Source of the DNA: an uncultured Bacteroidales bacterium
GTDB taxonomy: Bacteria > Bacteroidota > Bacteroidia > Bacteroidales > UBA932
Assembly: GCA_900316045.1 (NCBI GenBank)
Contig: ONBM01000051.1
Location: forward strand, 1-38,817
DNA: 38,817 nt
Direction: 5' to 3'
Below the pieces are notes generated by a model. The model did not search any database and was not told the origin of the DNA. It worked only from the letters and a program-made list of their open reading frames with translations. Shown in pieces: positions 1 to 7,627 of this stretch. The translations under genes were made by a program, and so were the position numbers. How positions within the stretch are numbered: the first letter of the stretch is position 1; each line of letters starts with the position of its first letter.

Positions 1-130
1 TCCGTAAGTATATGATTATGAATATGTTAAAGTTTAACCAATAAAATCGAGATCCATTTTTATTTGGATTTCAACTGGAAAGGGTTTTGGACTTGATCCA
101 TGAGCTACCTGGCAGCCCTTCCGTCACAAC

Positions 131-184
131 AAAAAAAGGAGGATGACCTCTAAGTCCATTCGGACTTTTGAGAGTCACCCTCTT
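131..184 (-). terminator. Rho-independent terminator of the TPR lipoprotein gene
   Basis: Read on the minus strand, this is a GC-containing stem (GAGGGTGACTCTC against GAGGTCATCCTC, imperfect) enclosing a second small hairpin (AGTCC/GGACT), followed by a run of seven T. It lies about 25 bases after the stop codon of the minus-strand lipoprotein gene, where a terminator is expected. Bases 1-130 beyond it show no gene. Confidence 0.75.
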
Positions 185-209
185 TTGGGATTATTATGTT
201 GCCGGAATA

Positions 210-1853
210 TTATCTGTATTCAGCGAACTCGATGTCGGTCTGGGATCTCTCGTAAAGAGCCTTGTCCTGCTTCTGAACCATGCCGAGATATTTCTTCACG
301 TCGGAAGCATTGCCCTTGCGAGCTGCTATGATCGCCCTAAGGTAGTTAGCCTTACCGTGATTGCAGCTTACTTCTGCCTCGGCCTTGTCAAGCTGACCGT
401 TCAGAATGTATGCTAGGGTGCGGTTAGAGCAGCAGCCCTTGGTGTCTTTGATGTCCTGAACAGCTTTGCTGTAATTGCCCTGGAGAATATCGAGGATTCC
501 GATATTGGTCTGAGCAGCGTTGGTGCCTGAATTCTTGAAGTGCTTGAGAGCCTCGTCGTAGTTGCCCTTCCTCAGAGCGATGGCACCGAGAGCATTCTCG
601 TAGTCGGCATCCTTATCCTCAACCTTTGACAGAGCGTTTTCAGCCTTGCTGAGTTCGTCGTTGTTGAAGTATGTAGCGGCAAGATTGTACCTTGCGACAT
701 CACTGTCATATTTATCGATAGCCTTGTTGTAGAGCTTAACCTTGTCGTTCTGGTCTTTTACGAGGGTAGCTGCGTGCAGAAGAGCAGTCTCGTCAAGAAC
801 GTCAGAGTTCTCGTCCACGAGCTTGAGAAGTTCGTCTGCGGTGTAGTTCTTATATTCAACGTTTGCAATGAACCTGGCGCGGCGCAGCTCAGGGAGAACG
901 CTGCTCTTAAGGTCTGTGTAGACATTGGACATGTTTTTGATCTCGTTTTCACGAACGGCTGGATCGCTGTACATAGACAGAACGCGAAGGATCAGGTCTT
1001 TATCTTCGATGTCGGAATTCTGAACCAGCTCCTGGAAGCCTTCCCAGTCCTGGCCGACGCTCTTAACCTCAGGGTCAGAGACTTCCTTGCCCTTCACGAC
1101 TTTGCTCCAAGCCTTGTCAGCCGTCTTGGAACGCTTGTCGGAAAGCTTCTGGTTGAGATCCTGTCCGCCATCCGGAGAAGCGTAAGCAACGACCTCTGTT
1201 CCAACGAGAGTCTTTCTCTCATTAGCCTTAATCTCATCGAGAGCAGCCTGGAAATCCTTAACCGACTGACCCTTGAGCTCTTTAGAACGAACGTCCGCAG
1301 AGTTGATGTTGTACAGAATCTGTCCCTCAGCGGTCTGCTTCAGGATAGCCTGATAACCATCGGCTTTGAGAGGGAATACGCCCTTGTCAACCAGCATGTA
1401 GGTAGTGTTGACGCCGTCGGCAACCTTCCTGACAGGAAGCTTATAAGACTTATTTTTGTACTTAACGACTCCGCGAAGCTCCAGATGAGAGTCTTCCATT
1501 CCCTCAACATACTCGAAATGAACTTTCTCGTTCACGATGCCGCCATCCTTAGAAACAACCTTGTAGTTGTCTTTCACTTTCTGGCCCTGATACATTAAAG
1601 GCGACATTTTTGCCTCGCCCCCGTTGTAAACGAGCACAGGAGTGACTTCGAGAACTGCCTTTGGAAGGAAGTACTTGGCAGGGTAGGTGACAGTCAAGTC
1701 AGCATCTACATTGCCCGCTACGGCTTCAAGCACGGCAGGGTTGCAGGTAACTTTTACGTTGTTTGCTTCGTCAACCATTTTCTGGGCTGAGGAGCAGGAT
1801 GCTGCTAGCACGGCAAGTGCGGCAACAGCCATTAGTTTGAGTTCCTTTTTCAT
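210..1853 (-). CDS. Envelope lipoprotein with OmpA-like middle region and C-terminal TPR repeats
   Basis: The 547-residue product begins with a lipoprotein signal peptide (MKKELKLMAVAALAVLAASC, lipobox Cys20), so it is probably anchored in the outer membrane facing the periplasm. After a beta-rich region (about residues 30-165), residues about 165-260 (ILYNINSADVRSKEL, then VVAYASPDGG and the LNQKLSDKRS run) resemble an OmpA-like peptidoglycan-binding fold with its typical N-x-x-LS-x-x-R pattern. The C-terminal half (about 350-520) is built of helical pairs such as YNLAATYFNNDELSKAENAL and YENALGAIALRKGNYDEALK, which read as TPR units. It is transcribed alone and divergently from the sigma-54 activator. 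The family resembles conserved Bacteroidales OmpA/TPR envelope proteins; the binding partner is unknown. The lipoprotein call is firm and the OmpA-like call moderate. Confidence 0.85.
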   Translation of the reverse strand: MKKELKLMAVAALAVLAASCSSAQKMVDEANNVKVTCNPAVLEAVAGNVDADLTVTYPAKYFLPKAVLEVTPVLVYNGGEAKMSPLMYQGQKVKDNYKVVSKDGGIVNEKVHFEYVEGMEDSHLELRGVVKYKNKSYKLPVRKVADGVNTTYMLVDKGVFPLKADGYQAILKQTAEGQILYNINSADVRSKELKGQSVKDFQAALDEIKANERKTLVGTEVVAYASPDGGQDLNQKLSDKRSKTADKAWSKVVKGKEVSDPEVKSVGQDWEGFQELVQNSDIEDKDLILRVLSMYSDPAVRENEIKNMSNVYTDLKSSVLPELRRARFIANVEYKNYTADELLKLVDENSDVLDETALLHAATLVKDQNDKVKLYNKAIDKYDSDVARYNLAATYFNNDELSKAENALSKVEDKDADYENALGAIALRKGNYDEALKHFKNSGTNAAQTNIGILDILQGNYSKAVQDIKDTKGCCSNRTLAYILNGQLDKAEAEVSCNHGKANYLRAIIAARKGNASDVKKYLGMVQKQDKALYERSQTDIEFAEYR

Positions 1854-1896
1854 ATCAATTAATTTTTAACCATGTGTTCCTACTTTTGCAAGTATA

Positions 1897-1930
1897 CAAA
1901 GATACACATTTATTTTTTAACTTTGTCAAA
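1897..1930 (-). promoter_or_regulatory. Bacteroidota-type promoter of the TPR lipoprotein gene
   Basis: On the minus strand a TTTG (-33 box, 1930-1927) and TATCTTTG (-7 box, 1904-1897) are separated by 22 bases, close to the TTTG / N19-21 / TAnnTTTG consensus of the Bacteroidota housekeeping sigma factor. The box ends 43 bases before the ATG. Confidence 0.55.
1918..1925 (+). promoter_or_regulatory. Candidate -7 box for the sigma-54 activator operon
   Basis: TAACTTTG matches TAnnTTTG and lies 18 bases before the ATG at 1944. No clear TTTG is found at the expected upstream distance, and the site overlaps the divergent promoter, so the call is tentative. Confidence 0.35.
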
Positions 1931-1943
1931 CTATATCGAGAAT

Positions 1944-3191
1944 ATGGATACGCAGGATCTCCAAAGACTGAAGAACAAATACGACATCATCGGGAATGAC
2001 GCGGCGCTGAACCGAGCTCTGGAAACTGCCGTCGCAGTCGCTCCTACCGACCTGACTGTCCTCGTAACAGGGGAAAGTGGCGTCGGCAAAGAGAACATCC
2101 CCAAAATCATACATCAATACAGCCTGAGGAAAAACAACAAATATTTTGCCGTAAATTGTGGAGCCATCCCGGAAGGAACGATCGATTCAGAACTTTTTGG
2201 TCATGAAAAAGGCTCTTTCACCGGCGCAATAGAGACCCGCAAAGGCTATTTTGAGGAGGCCGACGGAGGCACGCTGTTTCTGGATGAAATCGGGGAGCTG
2301 CCTTTGCCATCCCAGGCGAAATTGCTGAGAGTGCTGCAAAACGGAGAGTTCATAAAGGTAGGGTCTTCGAAGGTGCAGAAAACGGATGTCAGAGTGATAG
2401 CCGCCACGAACGTAAACTTGATGCACAATGTCAGCATCGGCAAATTCAGGGAAGACCTTTATTATAGATTGAATGCCATCCAAATCAGGATGCCTGCCCT
2501 GAGAGACAGGAAAGGGGACATCTACCTGTTCTTCAGGAAGTTCACCTCTGATTTCTCGGAAAAATATGGCATGAGCAAGGTCTCTCTGACAAATGACGCA
2601 ATAGACGTATTGATCAATTACCGCTGGCCTGGGAACATAAGGCAGCTCAAGAACGTGGCAGAAACAGTGGCGGCTCTTGAGTCAGAGAAGTTGACGCACT
2701 CTGCAGAAAGGTGCGAGGTGGATGCCCAGACGCTGAAGCAGTACATGCCTGCCGAGGATGCGAGCATGCTGCCAGTCGCCTCTTCGGCTCCGATGGAGAG
2801 CGGTTTGTCCGACTCCGATAAACAAATGATAGTCAAGGCAATACTTGACCTGAAACAGGAGGTGGACAATCTGAAAGCCCAGGTTGGGAACATGTCATCG
2901 GCCCCTGCCCTCAAACCTGCAGAGCCTGTTGCTGAAGATGCAGAATGGCAGGGGCAGGGAACTCCCGGGCGGCATGCAGAAATAAAGAAAATCATCGAGA
3001 TAGACAGCAACCCAAAGGAAGAAGAGCCAGAGAATCTGTCCCTAAAACAAAATGAAGTGGAACTGATAGCGAAGGCTTTGGAACGCCACGATGGAAACAG
3101 GAAGCTGGCGGCACAAGAATTGGGAATGTCAGAGCGGACTCTTTACAGAAAGATCTCGAAATATAATTTAGACAAGAAACCAGAGAATTAG
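1944..3191 (+). CDS. Sigma-54-interacting AAA+ transcriptional activator with Fis-type HTH
   Basis: The 415-residue product is an NtrC-type activator lacking any N-terminal receiver or sensor domain; the AAA+ domain starts almost at once (YDIIGNDAAL). Visible motifs are Walker A GESGVGKE, the sigma-54-contacting loop as GSFTGA (GAFTGA in the textbook form), Walker B GGTLFLDEIGEL, and the sensor/arginine region FREDLYYRLNAIQIRMP. A coiled-coil-like linker (DLKQEVDNLKAQVG) leads to a C-terminal Fis-like helix-turn-helix (NRKLAAQELGMSERTLYRKI). I chose ATG 1944 because AAA+ homology begins right after it and an upstream in-frame ATG at 1872 lies before the -7 box. It is followed after 3 bases by lptE, so it may control envelope biogenesis genes. 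Without a sensory domain, its activity is probably set by expression or by a partner. Confidence 0.9.
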   Translation: MDTQDLQRLKNKYDIIGNDAALNRALETAVAVAPTDLTVLVTGESGVGKENIPKIIHQYSLRKNNKYFAVNCGAIPEGTIDSELFGHEKGSFTGAIETRKGYFEEADGGTLFLDEIGELPLPSQAKLLRVLQNGEFIKVGSSKVQKTDVRVIAATNVNLMHNVSIGKFREDLYYRLNAIQIRMPALRDRKGDIYLFFRKFTSDFSEKYGMSKVSLTNDAIDVLINYRWPGNIRQLKNVAETVAALESEKLTHSAERCEVDAQTLKQYMPAEDASMLPVASSAPMESGLSDSDKQMIVKAILDLKQEVDNLKAQVGNMSSAPALKPAEPVAEDAEWQGQGTPGRHAEIKKIIEIDSNPKEEEPENLSLKQNEVELIAKALERHDGNRKLAAQELGMSERTLYRKISKYNLDKKPEN

Positions 3192-3194
3192 GAA

Positions 3195-3701
3195 ATGAGA
3201 AGGCTTCTTTCAATAGCAATCATAGCGCTCGCCGCCGTCCTAAGCGGCGGCTGCGGAATATATTCATTTTCGGGAACCTCCATCCAGTCCGACGTAAAGA
3301 CCATTACCTTGAACTATTTTGAATACAAGGCATTAAAGGTGAATCCTACCCTCAGCAACGACCTTTCCGAAGCGATGAAGGATAAGTTCAGGAAAATGAC
3401 GCGGCTGGAACAGGTTGACGAGGATGGAGACATGGAGCTGGAAGGCGCCATAACCGGATACGACGTGAGGGCAGCCGCCATCACTGCCGACGAGGTTGCG
3501 GCCAAAAACAGGCTGACCGTGACCGTGCACATCAAGTTCACGAACAACAAATATCCTGAAGACAACGTGGAGAAGGATTTCTCCGCTTATGCTGAATACG
3601 ATTCCACCAACACACTGGATGCGGTTGAGTCCACTCTTTGCGAGCAAATCATTGAGCAACTCGCCGAGGACATATTCAATGCCTGCGTGGCTCAATGGTA
3701 A
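3195..3701 (+). CDS. lptE: LPS-assembly lipoprotein LptE
   Basis: The 168-residue product starts with a lipoprotein signal (MRRLLSIAIIALAAVLSGGC, Cys20) followed by GIYSFSGTSI, the characteristic start of Bacteroidota LptE proteins. LptE is the outer-membrane lipoprotein that plugs the LptD barrel and helps place lipopolysaccharide in the outer leaflet. The rest (TITLNYFEYKALKVNPTLSN, then a beta-rich region with GAITGYDVRAAAITADEVAA) fits the small alpha/beta fold and usual length. It starts 3 bases after the sigma-54 activator gene and is followed by the TPR gene and secG, an order common in Bacteroidales, which supports the name. Confidence 0.88.
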   Translation: MRRLLSIAIIALAAVLSGGCGIYSFSGTSIQSDVKTITLNYFEYKALKVNPTLSNDLSEAMKDKFRKMTRLEQVDEDGDMELEGAITGYDVRAAAITADEVAAKNRLTVTVHIKFTNNKYPEDNVEKDFSAYAEYDSTNTLDAVESTLCEQIIEQLAEDIFNACVAQW

Positions 3702-3714
3702 ATGGTAATTAATT

Positions 3715-4296
3715 ATGGCTGCCGACGTTAAATCCTTGAATATAGACGAACTGACTGGCCTGGTGAACCTTTATCCTTGGTTCGGCCTGGCTAGAAAAGA
3801 GCTTTGTGCCAGGATGGCTGCCATTAGCGGGAGCAATTGGGGAGAGGAGCAGTTCGCCGACGCTGCCTTGTACGTTGTCTCGCGGGAAAAGATATTCAAT
3901 ATATTCAGAGACTCCCATAAGGCAGACTATTCAGACAAGGATGCCCTGACTCTGGTCAAGGCCTATGTGGAAACTCCCAAGGCAGAGGAAGGTGGATATA
4001 AGCGCACCGTGAGAGTTGTCGGCGGGGACTTTTTCTCTCAGGATGAATATGACTCCGTGAAGAAGGATGGCGACGATGCTTTTGCACATCTTAAGCTATC
4101 TTCCGAGTCTGAGAAACCTTCTCGTAGCTGGGAGGATCCCATTCTGGGATTCTGTACCGAGACTCTGGCCGAGATATATGCCGATCAGGGCTATTTCGCT
4201 GAGGCAAAGAAGATTTATTCCCGCCTAATCTTGCGATATCCGGAAAAAAGTGCTTACTTTGCATCCCTTATTGAAAAATTAAGTCAGGAAAATTAA
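3715..4296 (+). CDS. Small TPR-containing protein between lptE and secG
   Basis: The 193-residue product has no signal peptide or membrane segment, so it is probably cytoplasmic. The N-terminal part (LNIDELTGLVNLYPWFGLARKEL) is helical. The C-terminus (TLAEIYADQGYFAEAKKIYSRLILRYPEKSAYFASLIEKL) is one clear TPR-type helix pair of the kind seen at the end of a conserved Bacteroidales hypothetical family. It is 13 bases after lptE and 11 before secG, so it is co-transcribed with envelope assembly and secretion genes. No catalytic motif is visible; it may be a scaffold. The exact role is unknown. Confidence 0.8.
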   Translation: MAADVKSLNIDELTGLVNLYPWFGLARKELCARMAAISGSNWGEEQFADAALYVVSREKIFNIFRDSHKADYSDKDALTLVKAYVETPKAEEGGYKRTVRVVGGDFFSQDEYDSVKKDGDDAFAHLKLSSESEKPSRSWEDPILGFCTETLAEIYADQGYFAEAKKIYSRLILRYPEKSAYFASLIEKLSQEN

Positions 4297-4307
4297 AAAT
4301 TAAGAAT

Positions 4308-4706
4308 ATGAGTACGTTATTTACAATTTTAACAGTACTGATCGTGATAGCGAGCATCCTGCTCGTGATCGTGGTCTTGCTTCAGAATAGCAAGGGCGAG
4401 GGCATGGCGAGCAACTTCGTCACCGCTAACCAGACTCTTGGGGTAAGGCAGACTGCCGACATCCTCGAGAAAGTTTCCTGGGGACTCGTTACCTTCATTC
4501 TGGTGGTTTCAATCATCACCTCTTTCACAGCAAGCGGCTCCAGCAACACTGGCATCGACGTCACTAACCAGATCGAGGAATCTGCTACTCAGCAACCAGA
4601 GTTCCCGGCATCTCCTGCACAACAGGCAAATCCAGCTCAGGAAACGACTCCTGGCGAGGCTCCTGCGACGGAACAGGCTCCGGCTCAGGAAACCCCTGCG
4701 GAGTAA
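4308..4706 (+). CDS. secG: Preprotein translocase subunit SecG
   Basis: The 132-residue product has the SecG layout: a first transmembrane helix (residues 5-25), the conserved loop QNSKGEGMASNF, and a second transmembrane helix (about residues 56-73, VSWGLVTFILVVSIITSF). SecG is the accessory subunit of the SecYEG inner-membrane channel. The C-terminal tail of about 45 residues is rich in Pro, Ala, Gln and Glu, an extension common in Bacteroidota SecG. It ends the operon and is followed by a terminator. Confidence 0.93.
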   Translation: MSTLFTILTVLIVIASILLVIVVLLQNSKGEGMASNFVTANQTLGVRQTADILEKVSWGLVTFILVVSIITSFTASGSSNTGIDVTNQIEESATQQPEFPASPAQQANPAQETTPGEAPATEQAPAQETPAE

Positions 4707-4732
4707 CATATTCAAGGATTACGAACGCCCTA

Positions 4733-4747
4733 CTGACAATTTGTCAG
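4733..4747. promoter_or_regulatory. 15-bp perfect palindrome upstream of the clpB-type gene
   Basis: CTGACAATTTGTCAG is a perfect inverted repeat (7-bp arms around one central base). It lies after secG, before the secG terminator, and 129 bases before the clpB-type start. The shape suits a homodimeric regulator. The target gene is uncertain because the terminator lies between it and clpB. Confidence 0.4.
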
Positions 4748-4778
4748 CACTAGGCATTCGGAACATAATTTGACTCTT

Positions 4779-4810
4779 AGCCGTTTGGTCTTTGGACTGA
4801 ACGGCTTTTT
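4779..4810 (+). terminator. Rho-independent terminator after secG
   Basis: Stem AGCCGTT (4779-4785) pairs perfectly with AACGGCT (4800-4806) around a 14-base loop and is followed by a T run. It closes the activator-lptE-TPR-secG operon. Confidence 0.85.
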
Positions 4811-4875
4811 ACGTTCACGTTAACTCAGTCAGCTCTGAGGACGATGCTCCATAAGGCCAGAAAGGAAAATATATT

Positions 4876-7083
4876 ATGGAAAACAACAAAACTCAGCTTC
4901 AGTTTCTTCCGAAATATGCCGTCAATCTGAATGAAATGGCATCTCAAGGCAAGCTGGATCCTGTCATTGGCAGGGACGACGAGATAAGGAGGGTCCTGCA
5001 GATTCTTAGCCGTAGGACTAAGAACAATCCTATCCTAGTCGGCGAGCCTGGCGTTGGCAAGACTGCGATTTCTGAAGGCATCGCACAAAAAATCGTGGAT
5101 GGGGACGTGCCGGAGAACCTGAAAAGCAAGGTGATATATTCATTGGACATGGGCGCCCTCATCGCTGGCGCCAAGTATCAGGGAGAGTTTGAGGAAAGGC
5201 TGAAAGGCGTCGTGAAGGAGGTCGTGGACAGCGATGGTGAAATTATCCTCTTCATCGATGAAATTCACACTCTGGTGGGCGCTGGCCGTTCTTCAGGTGC
5301 CATGGATGCCTCGAACATTTTGAAGCCTGCCTTGGCTCGTGGCGAGCTGAGGACAATCGGCTCCACTACTCTTGATGAATATCAGAAATATTTCGAGACC
5401 GACAAGGCCCTTGAAAGAAGGTTCCAGATGGTCATGGTAGATGAACCGACTCCGGCAGAGTCAATCGCCATTCTCCGTGGCTTGAAAGAGAAATATGAGA
5501 ATCACCACAAGGTGAAAATAGAAGATGACGCCCTGATTTCAGCCGTAAATCTCTCGCACAGGTACATCACCAACAGGTTCCTGCCGGATAAGGCCATAGA
5601 CCTGGTCGATGAAGCAGCATCGAAGCTTCGTCTGGAGATGAATTCCGTGCCGGAGCCTATTGCAGAGCTGAACAGCGACATCAAGCAGCTGGAAATCGAA
5701 AAAGAGGCGGTGAAACGTGAAGGCACCTCTCTAAAGTCTGAGAAGATTGACAAAGATCTCGCTGACAAGAAGGCTCAGAAAGATGAGCTTATGAAGAGGT
5801 GGGATTACGAGAAGGAGATTCTTCGCGGGTTGCAGGACGCTCGTCAGAAGATGGACGATTTCAAGTTCCAGGCACAGACGGCCGAACGTGCGGGTGACTA
5901 TGGAAAGGTTGCCGAGCTGCGCTATGGCAAGATGGCCGATGAACAGAAAAAGATAGATGAGCTCACTAAGAAGCAGGCGGAGATAAAGGATCCTATCATC
6001 ACCGAAGCCGTTACCCCACAGGACATTGCTGAAGTTGTGGCCAAGTGGACAGGCATCCCGGTGCAGAAGATGCTCGAGAGCGAGAAGCAGAAGCTTCTGC
6101 GCATAGAAGAAGAACTGCACAAGAGAGTGGTCGGGCAGGATGCCGCGATACAGGCCGTGGCCGATGCCGTAAGACGTTCTCGCGCAGGGCTTTCCAACGA
6201 AAAAAGGCCGATCGGTTCCTTCCTGTTCATGGGTACGACCGGAGTAGGTAAGACCGAGCTGGCGAAGGCTCTGGCGGAGTTTCTGTTCAATGACGAGAAC
6301 ATGATGACGCGAATAGACATGAGCGAGTATCAGGAGCGTCACACGGTAAGCCGTCTGGTCGGCGCGCCTCCGGGATACGTCGGATACGATGAGGGAGGCC
6401 AATTGACCGAGGCCGTCCGCAGGAAACCGTATTCGGTAATCCTGCTGGATGAAATCGAGAAGGCTCATCCGGATGTGTTCAACGTGCTGCTGCAGGTGCT
6501 TGATGACGGTCGTCTGACCGATAACAAGGGGCGTACCGTAGACTTCAAGAACACGATTCTCATAATGACTTCTAATGTGGGTTCTGACATAATCCAGAGC
6601 TACATGGAGCAGCTTCCGGAAGTAGGCAAGCCTGGTGCCGACCCTACGAAAGAGGCCCAGAACATTGCCAAGAGGCGTCAGCTGCTGGATGAGTGCAAGA
6701 GGAAGGTGATGGAGGTGCTTAAGACCACGGTCCGTCCCGAGTTCTTGAACAGAATCGACGAGATAATAATGTTCGATCCTCTGACGCAGAATGACGTGCG
6801 TGAGATCCTGCACATACAGATGAAGCAGCTTCAGGATAAGCTTGCCGAAGAGAATGTGTCAATAGAGTTTACCAAAGCTTTCGAGGACTGGATGGTCACG
6901 AATGGCTACGATCCTGCTTACGGAGCCCGTCCTATCAAGAGGCTGATGCAGCGAGAGCTTGTCAACCAGCTTGCCAAGGCTATCCTTGCAGGCACCGTGC
7001 ACAAAGATTCCGGCATCGTTGCCGATGCAGTCGGCGGCGAAATAGTCCTACGCGACAAAAAAGCATCCGACCATTCGTCCTGA
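4876..7083 (+). CDS. clpB: ClpB-type AAA+ disaggregase lacking the N-terminal domain
   Basis: The 735-residue product has two AAA+ modules. The first has Walker A GEPGVGKT (residues 56-63) and Walker [14 protein letters not shown] (about 125-137). A long charged coiled-coil middle domain follows (about residues 270-400, beginning near [16 protein letters not shown]). The second module has Walker A GTTGVGKT (453-460) and Walker [11 protein letters not shown]. The middle domain and absence of a ClpP-binding loop mark it as ClpB, which rescues aggregated proteins with DnaK, rather than a Clp protease subunit. Full-length ClpB is about 860 residues; here the protein starts at the linker ([24 protein letters not shown]), so the N-terminal substrate-binding repeat domain is absent. 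The preceding 165 bases hold no coding remnant of it. The start has an AAGGAAAA upstream. Confidence 0.92.
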   Translation: MENNKTQLQFLPKYAVNLNEMASQGKLDPVIGRDDEIRRVLQILSRRTKNNPILVGEPGVGKTAISEGIAQKIVDGDVPENLKSKVIYSLDMGALIAGAKYQGEFEERLKGVVKEVVDSDGEIILFIDEIHTLVGAGRSSGAMDASNILKPALARGELRTIGSTTLDEYQKYFETDKALERRFQMVMVDEPTPAESIAILRGLKEKYENHHKVKIEDDALISAVNLSHRYITNRFLPDKAIDLVDEAASKLRLEMNSVPEPIAELNSDIKQLEIEKEAVKREGTSLKSEKIDKDLADKKAQKDELMKRWDYEKEILRGLQDARQKMDDFKFQAQTAERAGDYGKVAELRYGKMADEQKKIDELTKKQAEIKDPIITEAVTPQDIAEVVAKWTGIPVQKMLESEKQKLLRIEEELHKRVVGQDAAIQAVADAVRRSRAGLSNEKRPIGSFLFMGTTGVGKTELAKALAEFLFNDENMMTRIDMSEYQERHTVSRLVGAPPGYVGYDEGGQLTEAVRRKPYSVILLDEIEKAHPDVFNVLLQVLDDGRLTDNKGRTVDFKNTILIMTSNVGSDIIQSYMEQLPEVGKPGADPTKEAQNIAKRRQLLDECKRKVMEVLKTTVRPEFLNRIDEIIMFDPLTQNDVREILHIQMKQLQDKLAEENVSIEFTKAFEDWMVTNGYDPAYGARPIKRLMQRELVNQLAKAILAGTVHKDSGIVADAVGGEIVLRDKKASDHSS

Positions 7084-7116
7084 CATTCAGGCATGGCACT
7101 GATGCCTATGAAAGAA

Positions 7117-7149
7117 AAGCGAGTCCTATCAAAGGGACCCGCTTTTTTT
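7117..7149 (+). terminator. Rho-independent terminator after clpB
   Basis: Stem AAGCGAGTCC (7117-7126) pairs with GGACCCGCTT (7135-7144) with one A:C mismatch, followed by a T run to 7149. Its T run merges directly into the kinase promoter region. Confidence 0.85.
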
Positions 7150-7269
7150 GTATCTTTACGATATTAAATTTAATTCTATGCGCAAGGTAATAGGAATAGG
7201 AGAAACGGTCCTCGACATAATATTCAAGAACAATCAGCCAGATACGGCTGCCCCAGGCGGCTCTACCTT
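7146..7269 (+). repeat. Left copy of the 124-bp direct repeat flanking the island
   Basis: Bases 7146-7269 match 17787-17910 with a constant offset of 10,641 and one mismatch (T at 7170, A at 17811). The repeat covers the kinase promoter (TATCTTTA box) and its first 30 codons. Right after it, 7270-7285 matches 17960-17975, so this copy has lost the 49 bases that separate the two matching blocks in the right copy. Confidence 0.95.
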
Positions 7270-7285
7270 TAGGAAACAACCAGCC
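7178..7285 (+). pseudogene. 5' fragment of a PfkB-family sugar kinase gene (left remnant)
   Basis: The ATG at 7178 opens the kinase start MRKVIGIGETVLDIIF and runs to the PfkB signature PGGST, after which the sequence jumps to bases encoding GNNQP further along the same gene. The reading frame changes at the jump. Beyond 7285 the sequence is island DNA, so only about 36 codons of kinase sequence remain; the frame then runs on to a stop at 7430-7432 with no kinase similarity. It cannot make a functional enzyme. The junction is best explained by loss of 49 or more bases after the GGST codons; a two-base TA microhomology may have been used. Confidence 0.85.
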
Positions 7286-7361
7286 AATTGTTCCCAAGCC
7301 AGAAACTACGCCTCATCTTACAAAGCCGGTAGTTCCTCATCGCCCGCGCTTCAAGTTCAGC

Positions 7362-7607
7362 ATGGTAGGCATCCCCATCGGATCAGAACTCACATTTATC
7401 CCCACCGGCTTCAAAGTCAAGGTCGCCAGTGACGACCAGATTGAGTACGAAGGCCGGATCTACAAACTCTCCCCTTTTGTAGGCACCTTTATGCCTGCTG
7501 AAAAACGCAACACCTCCGGAGCCTACCAAGGAGCCAAATACTTTACATTCAAAGGAGAAGTCCTTGACAATCTCCGGACACGAATTGAAACCCAACCTGA
7601 GCAATAA
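7362..7607 (+). CDS. C-terminal fragment of a restriction-associated (RAMA/DUF4357-like) domain protein
   Basis: The 81 residues from the first ATG (MVGIPIGSELTF) form a compact beta-rich module: GSELTFIPTGFKVKVASDDQIEYEGR, then KLSPFVGTFMP and AYQGAKYFTFKGEVLDNLR. This pattern (charged strand, a value-dependent edge, LS, aromatic-rich end) resembles the RAMA/DUF4357 type domains found at the C-terminus of GIY-YIG and restriction-associated nucleases. The frame is open upstream to 7221, and 7284-7361 reads as a Pro-rich linker (IVPKPETTPHLTKPVV) typical of the segment before such a domain. The ATG is therefore probably internal, and this is the tail of a larger protein whose nuclease part was lost at the island's left junction. 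It ends 20 bases before the NERD gene. The domain name is moderate and the truncation is likely. Confidence 0.6.
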   Translation: MVGIPIGSELTFIPTGFKVKVASDDQIEYEGRIYKLSPFVGTFMPAEKRNTSGAYQGAKYFTFKGEVLDNLRTRIETQPEQ

Positions 7608-7627
7608 TTAGCCTCTACTCCAGTTTT

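Noticed and set aside
5731..6813. Long minus-strand frame opposite clpB
   Set aside because: It overlaps the conserved AAA+ coding sequence entirely and looks like a shadow frame.
7178..7432. Left kinase fragment as a functional small protein
   Set aside because: Only the first 30 or so residues are kinase; the remainder is out-of-frame island sequence without family features.
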